Positions 10,466 to 21,760 of a DNA stretch of 64,000 bases are shown in pieces. The DNA comes from Sepiola atlantica (Eukaryota > Mollusca > Cephalopoda > Sepiida > Sepiolidae). The position numbers and the translations under genes were made by a program. Numbering within the stretch: the first letter of the stretch is position 1; the number at the start of each line of letters is the position of its first letter. A model generated the notes under the pieces. That model was not told the origin of the DNA, did no database searches, and saw only the letters and a program-made list of their open reading frames with translations. The DNA lies in contig OY744520.1 of NCBI GenBank assembly GCA_963556195.1, positions 154,531,607-154,595,606 on the forward strand. The letters run 5' to 3'.

Positions 10466-12095
10466 ATGTGTGGTTGTTTGAATAAAAATTACATTAACAA
10501 GTATAACTACGAGAGATCACATTTTTAAACTGTAGGCTAATTGAAAAAAGTTATAATTTATTTCCTGTGTTGTGTTGTCATATCATAACTAGACAGCGAG
10601 AATGGATTCTTTCTATAAAAGTTACGAGTACTATCCAGACTTCATCAGACTTGCTAACATAACCTAATAATTGCTAAATTTATTGGTCTAACTTGTATTT
10701 TGTTTTTAGTGGCCAGTCTATTCTTTCCTATTTATTTGTAGGTGTTTCCCTTATTATTGCTTCATTAGCGTTGATACAGACACATGTACATATTTGCCAA
10801 TGTAAATCACACATGTGTATGTTGTTCTAATACTCGATATCACAAAAACTGTGAAAATCATTCTATTCTTTACGTGTCAGCATAGAACTCTCCTACGTTT
10901 TATCGGAAACCTTTCGTGAATCAATGTTGAAGCTATTGTCTGGATATTCTTTACCAGGAGATCAGTTTCACAAACTAATGATACGACATTGGTATTTTGT
11001 GTAAATATACTTGACTTACTTGACTAATAAATATCAATTTTTATTTAGTAAATAATTGCTTTCGGCTAAACCATCACAACAGGAGTCGAAGCGCCACAAT
11101 CTATTACGATATTACATTTTTAAAATTCAGACTACTACTGAAATACTACTTCGAATCCTTGCAATGAGAATTCATGACTTGTAGCACATGATATACATAT
11201 ATACACTTTAAAGTCGTATAACTACTATGTATGTGTGACATATTCGTTTACAACGTTTACAGTTTCTAATAACACATCTTAAATACATTCTGATTGGCGG
11301 AGAAGGGGAGCGTGTGAGGATAAATTAGTTCGAAGAGATAGACTGAAAACTGTCACTATGGTATATTAAAAGGTAGACCACGTATATTATGAACAAATGC
11401 TGAACCTTGTGATTTGATTGTTTCGTTGCAGGAAACTAGCATGTTGTTACAGGCACAGAGAAATACACACTTTAAAAAGAAATACCAGGACGGTCACAAA
11501 AGAATATAAAATAACATCGGTTTAGGATTAGAGTTAGGGTAGTATTTGTTTTCGACATTAAGTTTTTACTAATGTTTATATTTTTCTGTTATTTTTTCGA
11601 AATCAGTACAGAATTTCGAATTTCGAATTTATAATTACTTAAGACCTCAACCCGGTTATGGCTGACAGAACGAGAGCAAACTTCCCTCGTGGATAAGATA
11701 TAGGTTTTCGTTTACAGATTCCCAAGTTCTATAGAAAGATTCCGTAGCTTGACAAGATGAAGTTGGAACGGTCGGAGGTAACATCGACCGAAACGTTCTG
11801 AGAATAGCATCCAAGATGAGAACAGTAGTCCGAATAATACAAATAATACAAGCAAATATGAGTCTGCTTATGCGATGAACATGTTATTTCCAACTTTACT
11901 CCGGCTGATATACTTACATAGTCTCTTAGCGAAATGGGTTAATCACCTTTCCATACTAATGAGTCACCACTTAGTAAGGCAAAAACACTCGAGGATAATG
12001 GTCAATGAGATTGTCAGTTAGATGATTAACAGTATTAGGAGAGATGAATGGAATGGACAAAATTTTATTACTTAAGAGGATTACTCGACATGTAT
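10466..12095. other. AT-rich stretch, no gene
   Basis: No gene. The only structure noted is the stem-loop at 11769-11801; TTAGGATTAGAGTTAGGGT near 11522 is a short telomere-like patch. Confidence 0.4.
11769..11801 (+). other. Stem-loop followed by GAAACGTTC
   Basis: GAACG-GTCG, a loop of about 10 bases, CGAC, then CGAAA and CGTTC. The inner stem GGTCG/CGACC and the outer pair GAACG/CGTTC bracket a GAAA. The loop followed by GAAACG recalls the stem of the promoter-bearing repeat family, but no CTGANGA precedes it. Confidence 0.4.
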
Positions 12096-12219
12096 TTATT
12101 GACATCGGACTTGAAGGCAACCATGTTGTAGGTTGCAGGGAAGTAGTCCTGTGGTTATTTGTTTCTTAAATTGGAAGTACTTTGCAACACATTCTGTTAA
12201 TGTAAATTCCGTTTTGATT

Positions 12220-12798
12220 TTAGGTAGACAGAGGATAGAGAAAAACATATTTTGCAGTAGTGGTAGAAATACAAGTCTTTTCTCTGAATGTTTTAACGAG
12301 TTTAGCAATGAAAATGATAGTTTTAATAGATCGACTGACGTAGCCTCTTGCCAAGAAGCGTGGACGCATATGTAAATACATCAACACGTGTTTTCCAGAC
12401 GGGGAAAATGAAAGAAATAAGACACCCAAAAAAGAACAGAAATAAAAACAAACAAAAACAAGAAATAGCAATAAGGGAAGAACTTGATATTCTTCGAGAT
12501 AATTTCCACGTAAGGAAATGGCCGTCTTTATCAGTAAATCGGTTATTTGCATACATTTCCCTTTTACTGTCACCAAATCAGGCGATAAAACTCGCGCGCA
12601 TCTTGAGAGATTGCCTTTTGTTAGACTCTGCTCTGATTTCAATCGCTGACGATGGGATTCGTTTTTATAACTAAAAACGTTTAACATTCGGCTTTTTCGT
12701 TTTGTAGGCAATAATTCACAAGAGAAGATACAACGCGGGCATATTTTATGTGAAATAGCAAAAGCCAAATAACAACACGTTCTTTTCAAATGTTTCAT
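12220..12798 (-). CDS. Unassigned 192-codon open frame, doubtful
   Basis: Longest open frame outside the microsatellites except for the 16.9 kb ORF. It has a Leu/Phe-rich segment around residues 105-132 (PLLLFLVFVCFYFCSFLGVL), which would be a membrane helix if translated. No family is recognised. The opposite strand is also open over the same interval in two overlapping frames (12133-12375 and 12348-12674), so at most one of the three could be real. The likelier explanation is a stop-poor stretch of somewhat higher GC. No splice sites, start context or homology support expression. Confidence 0.12.
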   Translation of the reverse strand: MKHLKRTCCYLAFAISHKICPRCIFSCELLPTKRKSRMLNVFSYKNESHRQRLKSEQSLTKGNLSRCARVLSPDLVTVKGKCMQITDLLIKTAISLRGNYLEEYQVLPLLLFLVFVCFYFCSFLGVLFLSFSPSGKHVLMYLHMRPRFLARGYVSRSIKTIIFIAKLVKTFREKTCISTTTAKYVFLYPLST

Positions 12799-13277
12799 TT
12801 GTTTTACTTTTATTTTTATTTTTACTTTTTATTTTATGCTTTTTTCCTTATTCTAAAGTTCGTTTTTCTATCTTCTTAATTTCGTTGTATTCTTCCCAGT
12901 TTTGTCTTCTTTAAATTCACGGTTCGTTTATTTCTTTAATTCAATGAAATCGGTACACACCATAAAATCGGATATAAATTATTTATCTCTCCGTATAAAA
13001 AGATTTTAACACGCGTTTTACATCATAGAAATCAAGTATAACACGGGTAACGCATTCTTAACACGTTTCACGAGGTAAGAAAATATTGAACAAACGTCCT
13101 AAACGTAAGGTCACGAACCCAAATAAAATCGGTAAGCCATTGTCTTGGGGTCGTAAAGCTATATAGATACTCATCTAATACCAACAAGAATCCATCATAA
13201 GGAGGTATACATCTAAAGCAGACATGAGTAAAACCATCGCTCAACATGTATGTACGTATATGCGTTATATTTCTTTT
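12799..13277. other. Pyrimidine-rich then AT-rich stretch
   Basis: T/C-rich run near 12800-12950, then nothing recognised. Confidence 0.4.
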
Positions 13278-13317
13278 TCTAGTTGTGTCCAGATGCTTGT
13301 CATGTGTACTAGCAAAT
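13278..13317 (+). repeat. Short dispersed repeat (pair with 13815-13856)
   Basis: TAGTTGTGTCCAGATGCTTG followed by TCATGTGTA is repeated 538 bp downstream with few changes. Origin unknown. Confidence 0.7.
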
Positions 13318-13481
13318 ATATGCTCCCTCCGATCGCATATTTTTGCTAGTGGTTTTAAGTTACATGTTACATACATTAGATTTTAAACTAAGTAAAAGGT
13401 AACCACAGAGAAAGTGTTTAGAAAACAAAATCTTTAAATTCTCTTCGATTAATAGAAGAAAGTTGTTAACTGCAAGTTATT

Positions 13482-13542
13482 TTATTGTTACGCCGTCGCG
13501 TAACAAAAGTTGTTTTTATTGTTACGCCGTCGCGTAACAAAA
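13482..13542 (+). repeat. Two copies of a 27-bp palindromic site
   Basis: Identical 27-mers at 13482-13508 and 13516-13542, period 34. Each is centred on GTTACGCCGTCGCGTAAC, whose arms GTTACG/CGTAAC are perfectly inverted. The CpG-rich core stands out against the AT-rich surroundings. Confidence 0.9.
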
Positions 13543-13814
13543 TTTATATTTGGCGGACCTATAAATGACCCACCCTCCAGTCTAAAATATTCATACAATG
13601 TTTTTTACATTTTTTCTCGGATTACTATCGATTAAGCAACAAAAATTCAGATTATCCAAAGACACATTTGTTTAAACTTAATTGTGTAGATTTTAAGGGG
13701 GGGTCAGTTTGCTATGCAACTCTTACGTAAATTGATCCACCTTTGGCAACGTGTCGTAAACGTCTACCAAAATGGGTCTCGAGTGATAACAATATGTTAA
13801 TCCTGAACTCACTT

Positions 13815-13856
13815 TTGTAGTTGTGTCCAGATGTTTGTTATGTGTATGTGCAAATT
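13815..13856 (+). repeat. Short dispersed repeat, second copy
   Basis: TAGTTGTGTCCAGATGTTTG then TTATGTGTATGTGCAAAT, the partner of 13278-13317. Confidence 0.7.
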
Positions 13857-13994
13857 AACACACAAACTTGTGTTTGTTTTCTTCTTACGTCTTGTATTTG
13901 AAAGTAGAATAAAGAGTGCGGGTCGCGAAAGTACGTTGACGTAAAAAATAAGGGCCGTTCATGAAATGGATTGTGAATCACTGTTATAACTTAA

Positions 13995-14345
13995 ACTTAT
14001 ACTTAGGAGCTATCGCGTCCTGCGACGCTTAAGACAGTCAAAGTAAAACATAGTTTTCGGTCTTAATCCAGATCCACAGCGTCCCTAATTTTCTTCTCGT
14101 TGCGATCAAGTCTCTTTCAATTGTTTGCTTCCAGTTGATTTTTGGCCATCCTCTTTTTTTATAAGGGTTCCACTCAAACACTTGGTTAGCAATTTTCTCT
14201 GGACCAATATTAGGGGATGTCCGAGCCAGCCTAGACGTCGTTTGCAGATTATTGACAATACCACCTGTTGCTGAGTTTTGTCTCTAAGTTCTTGATATAG
14301 AAGGTATTAATTGTGATGCTGATTCTTCCTGTACGGCATATATGA
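13995..14345 (-). mobile_element. LINE (RTE-like) C-terminal ORF fragment
   Basis: Minus strand encodes the C-terminal end of a non-LTR retrotransposon polyprotein. One frame gives RRLGWLGHP, matching the W-x-GH-x-RM block. After a frame change it gives PEKIANQVFEWNPYKKRGWP then KINWKQTIERDLIATRRKLG, matching the family end (A-x-W-P-GKR-RGRP-TWRRTVE-DL). Two further partial matches are LRPKTM and AGRDSS at the end. No RT catalytic motif is present. The frame breaks show it is dead, and it is 5'-truncated as is usual for LINE copies. Confidence 0.75.
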
Positions 14346-15154
14346 CATGTTATTTTTAAATTATCAATATTTGATCACGCCAGGTAATGGCAACTTACTT
14401 TTTAAATTTTCGAACGGTTTCTTAATTTTCATCCAGATTGGTCAATTTAATGGTTTGGATACTTTGGTAAGAATATCATTATTATCGGCGTTTCCTCAAA
14501 ATAAAGTATGTTGTTTTCAAATATTAGAAATTAATCTACCATTATAGAAGCGGAACTGAAGGCTATGAGATGATGCACTCCACAGTAGTTGTTCTAAATA
14601 TAATTGGTTTGCAGAATGGAATGTGAACTTTATAACCGATTCCATTGACGACATTTCTAGAGTCAACATCTCTCATGTTCATTAGCTGATCGTGCTTCTT
14701 GGTGAAATGGAAATAAAGATGTTGATTAGCAATCCTCGATTTCTCTATACGCGATAGAATGAGAGACGCCAGCAATTTACTATTTACATTATATTTAATT
14801 TAACTATGTATCTAGAGAGTTGATTCATACTAATGTTATCGCAGGACGTTTAATATTCATATGAAATAACGTCTAAATTGGTGGAGTTAAAATAAAAAGA
14901 AATAAGAAAGTAAACGTCTCTAAATAAAACAGTTAAAGAAAGGAAAAAAATCAAGCAGTATAAAAAGATAGGAAAAATAAAAAAAGGGCTCATTATAGAA
15001 ATATAGTGAATAATTTATTTCCGAATTTATTTAAGATGTCGGGAATTATATGACTAACTATTTGCTTTCTGCTTTCACTAAAACACTTATAATCATTTCA
15101 TCAAGAAGTTGTTTTATTCGCCAAGATGTTTGTCACGTACCGATGTTTGTGACG

Positions 15155-15155
<1 letters not shown>
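14346..15155. other. AT-rich stretch, no gene
   Basis: The LINE fragment may extend, unrecognisably, a little further from 14345. Nothing else identified. Confidence 0.4.

Positions 15156-15215
<60 letters not shown>
15156..15215. repeat. (TA)n microsatellite
   Basis: Pure TA run just upstream of the U2-headed GC island. Confidence 0.97.
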
Positions 15216-15217
<2 letters not shown>

Positions 15218-15239
15218 CAAATACATATTTGTCTTTACT

Positions 15240-15610
15240 ATTACTTATCGGCCTTTTAGCCGGGATCAAAGTGTAGTATCTTTTCCGATGGATACTGCAC
15301 CCAATAGACCGGTATTGTCTTGACCTTCGGGACTTGATTTACGCCGGTCTATGAGTCTGTCCTGTGCAGTTTTACGAGGTCCACCCTCCAGGCTTTGTGT
15401 CCCCTCTTTGGGGAGGAGTAAGTGTATTGCTTACTGCCTGAGGCGCCCCTACCGGGAAATACCGACGGGGCGGCCCAGTCAATATTTAAATGTAATAGGT
15501 GCTCTTCCTCTAGAGTGCTGACTTATCAAACCCCCACTTTCCGACCCTGTGTCACATTTTACTCCGTGGGGAGTAGATAAATACCTACTATTACAGAGTT
15601 GAGTCTATAC
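15240..15610 (+). repeat. U2 snRNA-headed SINE candidate in a GC-rich island
   Basis: The first 40 bases, TTATCGGCCTTTTAGCCGGG then ATCAAAGTGTAGTATCTT, align with the conserved 5' end of U2 snRNA (CTTCTCGGCCTTTTGGCTAAGATCAAGTGTAGTATCTG pattern, including the branch-site-pairing GTAGTA). The U2 Sm site and 3' half are absent. The rest is GC-rich with several self-complementary arms: ATAGACCGG/CCGGTCTAT, CCCCTCTTTGGGG, AGTAAGTGTATTGCTTACT, and GCCCC/GGGGC. SINEs with snRNA-derived heads are known in other animals. A U2 retropseudogene fused to unrelated sequence is the alternative. Related heads occur at 53583 and perhaps 21985-22260 and 38845. Confidence 0.6.
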
Positions 15611-16460
15611 CATTTAAGATGTATTAAAACGTTATAACGAAGGGGACGAAATTAGGATATACTGTAATACCAGATTGAGTATACTTTTCATTAACTAAGA
15701 ATTTCTTAAAAGCGTGCGTATAATATGGTTGTAGTTAGGGTACAATTTGTATCGGTGTGTTGATTTACATATAAGTAGATCAACAAAAATCGTCTTTCTT
15801 CCCTGTTCATGCAATTATTCTCGTGCATATACACTCACTTATGTGGTAAAGGTTGAAGAGCGAACGTAAAAACCATTCTAGTTATCTACAGGATTTGACA
15901 CGACATTTACATAAATTTTGAACGACCGACCTAAAAGTTGAAGCAAACCTTAGCAACTACATAGTTCTAAAACACTAACGCCTCTGGCCATAATGTCTGC
16001 TTCTTATATAGTTATCGCCATGTCTCCATAATATTACTAGCGTCCAACAGTTAAACATAAGCCGCAGCCATAACCTTCAGGCTGTTTTCCAACGATTCTA
16101 AACATCTTTATTTTAGTGTTATTGCGCTCGACGCTAGCTGATCAATAAATATTGTTCAATCGGAAATCAATTCACGTCTATGGTCAGGAAAGTTTGATTA
16201 CGTAAATGTATGTATACCTACAAAGTAGTATAACATGTACTTATGGCAAGCGAATCTTGTGTGTAACTCCACGCCAATGTAAACTAGGATTGGAAAATAA
16301 ATTTTATAGACAAATTGTTTACATTGATCTCTTACAAATTAAAGCTATCAATTTTATTACCTTTATCCACACTACTGTCTCCCTAACAATTTCTATCAGA
16401 CAAGCATATTAAAGATAAAAAGTCGTGTTATTTTAAATAGATCAAACCAATAATGTTTCC

Positions 16461-16463
<3 letters not shown>
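15611..16463. other. AT-rich stretch, no gene
   Basis: Nothing recognised. Confidence 0.4.

Positions 16464-16524
<61 letters not shown>
16464..16524. repeat. (TA)n microsatellite
   Basis: Pure TA run followed by a short TTC/TCT run. Confidence 0.97.
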
Positions 16525-16526
<2 letters not shown>

Positions 16527-16698
16527 TTTCTTCTTCTTCTCTTTCTCTATCCCTCCACTTCATTCTCTCCAAATATGATCTGAGGTTAAGATCGGATTCT
16601 AACTCTCCCTGATGAGATCTCAGTTTATAGTAACTGTTGATCGATAACATCGACATGCCAGTGTCGCAGATTTTGTACATGTCTGTGTAAATAAAATT

Positions 16699-16699
<1 letters not shown>

Positions 16700-16779
<80 letters not shown>
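16700..16779. repeat. (TA)n microsatellite
   Basis: Pure TA run of about 80 bp. Confidence 0.97.
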
Positions 16780-16781
<2 letters not shown>

Positions 16782-16874
16782 TTAAAAATGCATAACAAAC
16801 TACGTATCCAAATGACACCGCTGGAATCATATAAACCGAATAGTGGATAATGCAGTCAATTTAATAAAACATCC

Positions 16875-17486
16875 TTAATGGCTATGAAATGTCATGAAAT
16901 AGTCAATTGAATTTGTGAAAATCCATGGAGAACTGCACAGGAGATCAGTCATCGACTGAAATAAACCTTCAATGATTTCCCAATTCTCGACTTCGAACTT
17001 GGTTTGGTGTGTACTCATGTCCCAAGCACCGATCACATTGCATGGAATGATCTGGATTATATTCGTGTTATGTTCATCATCTATCTGGGGGTATCTCCAT
17101 GAATGCCTTGCAAAATCATGGTTGAAACTGAAAAACTGTTTCTCATTTGCATCAAACTTCTCCACATCAACACCCTTTCCCAGAATATTGAAAAGAATGT
17201 AATTTTTTGTCTTCCATTCAATCAAGTTTGACCTCTTCGATCCATGGCCCTTTTGAACTTTACTATTGTCCTCTCTCAAGTATCGATCATGTTTTTCTTT
17301 CACTTCTTTTATTGTTGTTAGTTTAATGTGTCTTCCAAATGCTCTTTGCCAGTGAGCCAGCAGACACAGAGAAAATTGATGGAGATGCTCTTTCTGTTTT
17401 GTAGATCCATAAGTTGGAGCATGATGAACTATGGCCAAAACGCACTCATGTACAGTTGGGAGGCTTTCAAGCAAAGTGAAATCTCA
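16875..17486 (-). CDS. Exon-like ORF of an unnamed invertebrate protein family
   Basis: About 203 codons open between stops, starting after a TGA at 17484-17486 with no in-frame ATG near the 5' end, so it is more likely an exon or a truncated copy than a complete gene. It reads DFTLLESLPTVHECVLAIVH near the start. Next comes a helical segment with AHWQRAFGRHIKLTTIKEVK, then HDRYL and WKTKNYILFNILGKG, then DANEKQFFSF. The order W-RA, I-KL--Y, R-I-W---ILFNI, F---E-QFF is one I associate with uncharacterised, probably transposon-linked proteins expanded in arthropods and molluscs; I cannot name it. The last 30 residues look unrelated. An AG at 17484-17485 could serve as a splice acceptor. No frameshifts are seen, unlike every other coding fragment here. 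Confidence 0.45.
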
Positions 17487-18667
17487 ATCATCGTACTAGG
17501 ACGTTGTTCTACTCATCCTATCTTCTCAACTAAACTGAACTGAACTGAAAACAAAAGAAAATAATTATTTTAATAACAATTAAACTGCTTGAATATAATA
17601 CAATGCAATGGTTTCGACACTACAATGGTTTCAACTATCTACACCTATTCATAACCATTGTAGAGGCTTGGGAACCAATTAGGTTGCTTAACGGAGGATT
17701 TTGGCTAATTTTGGCTATTTTTCACTAGTTTTTGGCTATTTTACATTCATCAAAACCCTTTTACAGCCTGAAAATAGTCCTAAATTAAAGTACTATATAA
17801 GATTTAACCATCTATATCCATTCATAGCTTTTGAAGATGTTTTAGGACCTGCAATGTCGCATGAAACAACGTTTACAACGAAAAATGATGGATTTTGAGT
17901 CCCGTGGGGCCCTAACGACTATTTTTGGCCTGCACCTTCTGAATTTTGCAAAATTTTCAAAATGTTTGATTGTTTAGTGTTATTATGTATAAATGAACAC
18001 AGAAAAATACTACTCGAATGAACATGAAATTTTCACCTATTACGTCCCACCCCTAATTTTATGTGGGCAGAGCACATTAATCTTTAATTTGTTTACATTC
18101 TTTTTCCTTTGAAATATTTCATTTTATTCATACAAAAAAACGGGAATAGTACACATCATCTTTCCAACAAATATTGCTTTTCTTTATTCAGAAAACTTTT
18201 TAAACGCTAAACTCTAATCAAAGTGACAAACAAATTGGGCTTCTACAGAATTTGAACCGAAGCAAATATATTGTCTCTAAACGAAGGCAATGTTGCAATA
18301 TTTATTTGTTTTGTTCATTTGACTTTCCAGATGTAATAAAACATTGTAATAATTAATTACATCCCTACAAGGGCAGGTTTAGACATATTACCGGTTTGGA
18401 GACAGTAGTGATTTGTATAAACTAAACACGTTATATTAGTGTTATTTGTATGGCCCCGGGAAACGCCGGTAGCCTTGCTAGTTATACTATACATCCTAAT
18501 AATCTATAATACTAGTAAGTACTATTCGGATCTAACTCTATGAGTTATAATTGCATCACGTTTAGCGTGTAACCTCGTCATAGTCGGCTCAGACTACTAC
18601 TACTACGACTACTAATCTATCTATAGGAATATATATAGTAAGTTATGAAAATATATTTATGGCAATG
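17487..18667. other. AT-rich stretch, no gene
   Basis: A TTTTGGCTA motif recurs four times within 17698-17746 (TTTTGGCTAATTTTGGCTAT type). Otherwise nothing recognised. Confidence 0.4.

Positions 18668-18706
<39 letters not shown>
18668..18706. repeat. Compound (TA)n-(GA)n microsatellite
   Basis: Follows AAGTTATGAAAATATATTTATGGCAAT (seen in two pieces at 18640-18666), the tail of the promoter-bearing repeat family in the copy A orientation, so a fifth, very short copy is likely. Confidence 0.8.
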
Positions 18707-20089
18707 AGTTGGAGTTCCTTTCCGTTTGTTCACTTTTACTGTGCTTGTTTGTTCAGAAACCTCACATAGGGTTTTGTGGATAAAGAGCCATAACTAGTTT
18801 TGAGACGATTAATCGGAATAAGGAATCGGAAAAACTTTTGGGGTATCAGAAGCGATAACATTTTAGCCGAATTTCCGATTCCCAAAACGATTCTTTTAAT
18901 ATTTTAAAAACTTAATTTGCGATTGCTGGTACTAATGATCAATATTTATTGTTTATAAACGATAAATTTATTTTACTAGCGTAAAAAAAACAAGAATAAT
19001 GAAACCTTGAATAAATTCGCTAGGTAACCTTTAAAAGAATGCAGTTCATTTACAAAGTTCCGAAAAATGTGTAAAAAAATACAAAACATTTCTGTCGGGA
19101 AAATACTGTTAAACATCATTGATAACTAAATTAAATATAAAAAGTGTTCAATAATTTTTAAAATTTATTTCATGATGTTAGGCTTGTGTTTGTTTGTTTT
19201 TAATTATATGTAAGGCTTTTGCCCGATGGACTTTTGTTCTGCCCGAAAGACGTTTTCCCGCTCCCCGCCCCCCCCCAGCCAGAATCAACAAATCTTACAA
19301 AGGTTGACCAATAAGTGTGAAATAAAACAAAATTTACTTTAGACATTTTGAAATGCTTGGTTTTGAGTTGAATTAGGTATAAGTTAAATTTAAAGATTTT
19401 CACGTATCTGCGCGAGAACACTTTGTCGTCAGTTCGCTGATTTTGATTTTACTATGTCTAGTTGTAAAACAACATTTCTAAATAAAGTGGGTGGAAATAG
19501 ATATAAAGCAATGAAATTTAATACAAGTAATAAAAATGATCTTTATTTATTAGTATTACTGAAACCATTTGACAGTTTAGTTGTTATATTTATTTTCCAT
19601 TGACAAACCACATGAAAGACAGTGAAACTTTGCCAACGTTCAAATGTTAGTGTATTTTATAGACTATTTTAAAGACATTTAAAATGTGTTTTGTGAAAAG
19701 AATTAATAACTAATATGTTATTTATTAATGTCGAGTATACCATATCGCCCGAACGCCAAAGTTGAATATTATAAGCATAGCAGCTTTTTATCAAAATGAC
19801 TTGATTTCACATTTAAACTATTTTCTTCTGGTTTTGGTCTGAACCAACACTATCCGGACTTGTGACCGAGAATTCTTGTCAGATTGCATCACACCATTCA
19901 ACCAAGAAGTACAGTTTTTGTAAATGATTTAATGCACTCAACAAAACGAGAGATTTGGTTGAAGTTAATGTGTTTATTTATATTTTAGGATTCACAGCAC
20001 ATAAAGAAATTCTTTATTTGTAATCTATGATCATTCATTACTTGGGCCACACAATAGAGATATCAACTCTATCCTCGTTAAAAGGAAAT
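18707..20089. other. AT-rich stretch, no gene
   Basis: A run of nine C at about 19268-19277 on the plus strand. No gene recognised. Confidence 0.4.
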
Positions 20090-20370
20090 TGGTTTGTAAT
20101 AAATCTTTCCAAATATAAATAGACACATTTTTCATTTAAATAAAAATGGTTTTATCGCATGCGATGTTTTTTGGCGTAAAACAAATATTATGCAAGGAAA
20201 CTAAACGCAAAAACTATTAAATCGACCGAGTCAAAATTAAACACAAATAAGTATTTTTCTTCGAGATATCTGATAAATATCTTGGAATTGCCTTATGTTT
20301 TTATTAAAATGAAATCTTTTATAACAAGACTTCTTACGACTAAACGAATACTATTATAGGGGTATGTGAC
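20090..20370 (+). repeat. Interspersed repeat family X, copy 1
   Basis: Shares ordered blocks with 23870-24115: TTCATTTAAATAA, TATGCAA, GATAAATATCTTGGAATT (against GGTGAATATCTTGGGATT), and TACGACTAAACGAATACTAT (against TACAAGTAAACGGATACTAT). No coding capacity; family unidentified. Confidence 0.6.
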
Positions 20371-21004
20371 AGTATTGTGTTATTTTTTATTAACGTTGAT
20401 CGTTTGAAACGGGTAAAATATGCAATTTATGTTCATAGTAGAACTATCTAGTGCAGCCATTCGATATATGAATCTTCTAATGCACTGTCTAACCTTGCTT
20501 ATATGGTGTTATTGTTTGATGTGAGTAATGAGAATAATTGGGTAAAAATTTCTCACTGTTATGACGCGTGAATACAGATTGATTTCAGTGGGGTCGTTTG
20601 TAGAATTATCTTTGAAGTTATTTTGTATAAAAAAGCTGCTTACTTGATCAGTCCAATTTATGAAATCACAGGAAATAGCAATGCCACTTTCTAATAAACT
20701 CTAGTAATGAATAACGCTGTAAGGAAACGGTGTTTCCCTCCACGGAATATTTGTAAAGCGATTACTTAAGTAACGCCTCTCTACTTCGCACACAAAATTC
20801 ACCAACCCTTAACCTCTCTCCTTGCCCGCTACCCAGATTTCGGATTTCTTACCCCGACAACGACGTTAATGTATAAACATTGACTATCTTAATTCATTAT
20901 GCTTATTCTTTATAAACCAAGTTCGTAGGGCGAAAAATTAAATCAAACAAACGGCGCATGCGTGGTCCCCCTCTGTATGTGACTCGATCTGGCGAGTGTA
21001 AAAT
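20371..21004. other. AT-rich stretch, no gene
   Basis: Nothing recognised. Confidence 0.4.
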
Positions 21005-21540
21005 GCAATAAATTTGGGGCATTTTTGACCCCCATTATACCCCCTAGGGGCGCGAACCAGAATTTTTCTGAGATCAAGGATGCTTCTTTTATATCCAGAA
21101 CAATTGTCTCTACATTTTGGCCAAGTTTCAGAAAAATTGAATGGATGGATCAAACGTTATGGGAGAAAAGGGTCATTTTTGCCATTTTGGGGCCTTTTGA
21201 CCCCCTGGGGGCGCGAACCAGATTTTTTCCAAGGTCAGCGATAATTATTTTCTATTAGGAACAATTGCCTCCATATTTTGGCCAAGTTTAAGAGAAATTG
21301 AATGGATGGATGAAAAGTTATGGGGCAAAAAATGTCATTTTTTGCCATTTTGGGGCCTTTTGAACCCCTGGGGGGCTAACCAGATCTTTTTTCAAAAATC
21401 GGAGAATGTCACTTTATAACCTGACCAAAGTTACAACTTCATGCAAAATTTCAGAGAAATTCAATGGATGGTTGCGGAGAAAAATCCGGACGGACCGACG
21501 GACAGCAGACGGACGGACGAAAATGCCTCAAAACATAGAT
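21005..21540 (+). repeat. Tandem array, unit about 161 bp, three copies, ending in GGAC units
   Basis: Units recur with GCGCGAACCAG or similar at about 21052, 21212 and 21375. Each has TTTTGACCCCCTGGGGGC, then TTTTGGCCAAGTTT, then GAAATTGAATGGATGGATG, then GCCATTTTGGGGCC. The array closes with GGACGGACCGACGGACAGCA at about 21487-21520. I know this repeat type from mollusc and other marine invertebrate genomes, but cannot name its element. Confidence 0.85.
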
Positions 21541-21652
21541 CTCACGATTTTATAAATCGGGGGACAAGTAATGACTAAGTGCTTATCTCTTTTGGTTCAA
21601 ATTACTTTGTCTTTTTAGCTTTTACCCTATTTCTATGTTTATTTCTAACACA

Positions 21653-21656
<4 letters not shown>

Positions 21657-21739
<83 letters not shown>
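21657..21739. repeat. Compound (TC)n-(TA)n microsatellite
   Basis: TC run about 34 bp, then TA run about 50 bp, then TG units leading into the palindrome. Confidence 0.96.
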
Positions 21740-21747
<8 letters not shown>

Positions 21748-21760
21748 ATCCATATATATA

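Noticed and set aside
15240..15610. Functional U2 snRNA gene
   Set aside because: Homology stops after about 40 bases; the Sm site and 3' stem-loops are missing.
20938..21258. Overlapping frames of 71 and 77 codons
   Set aside because: They lie on the 161-bp tandem array, on opposite strands, and follow its period.
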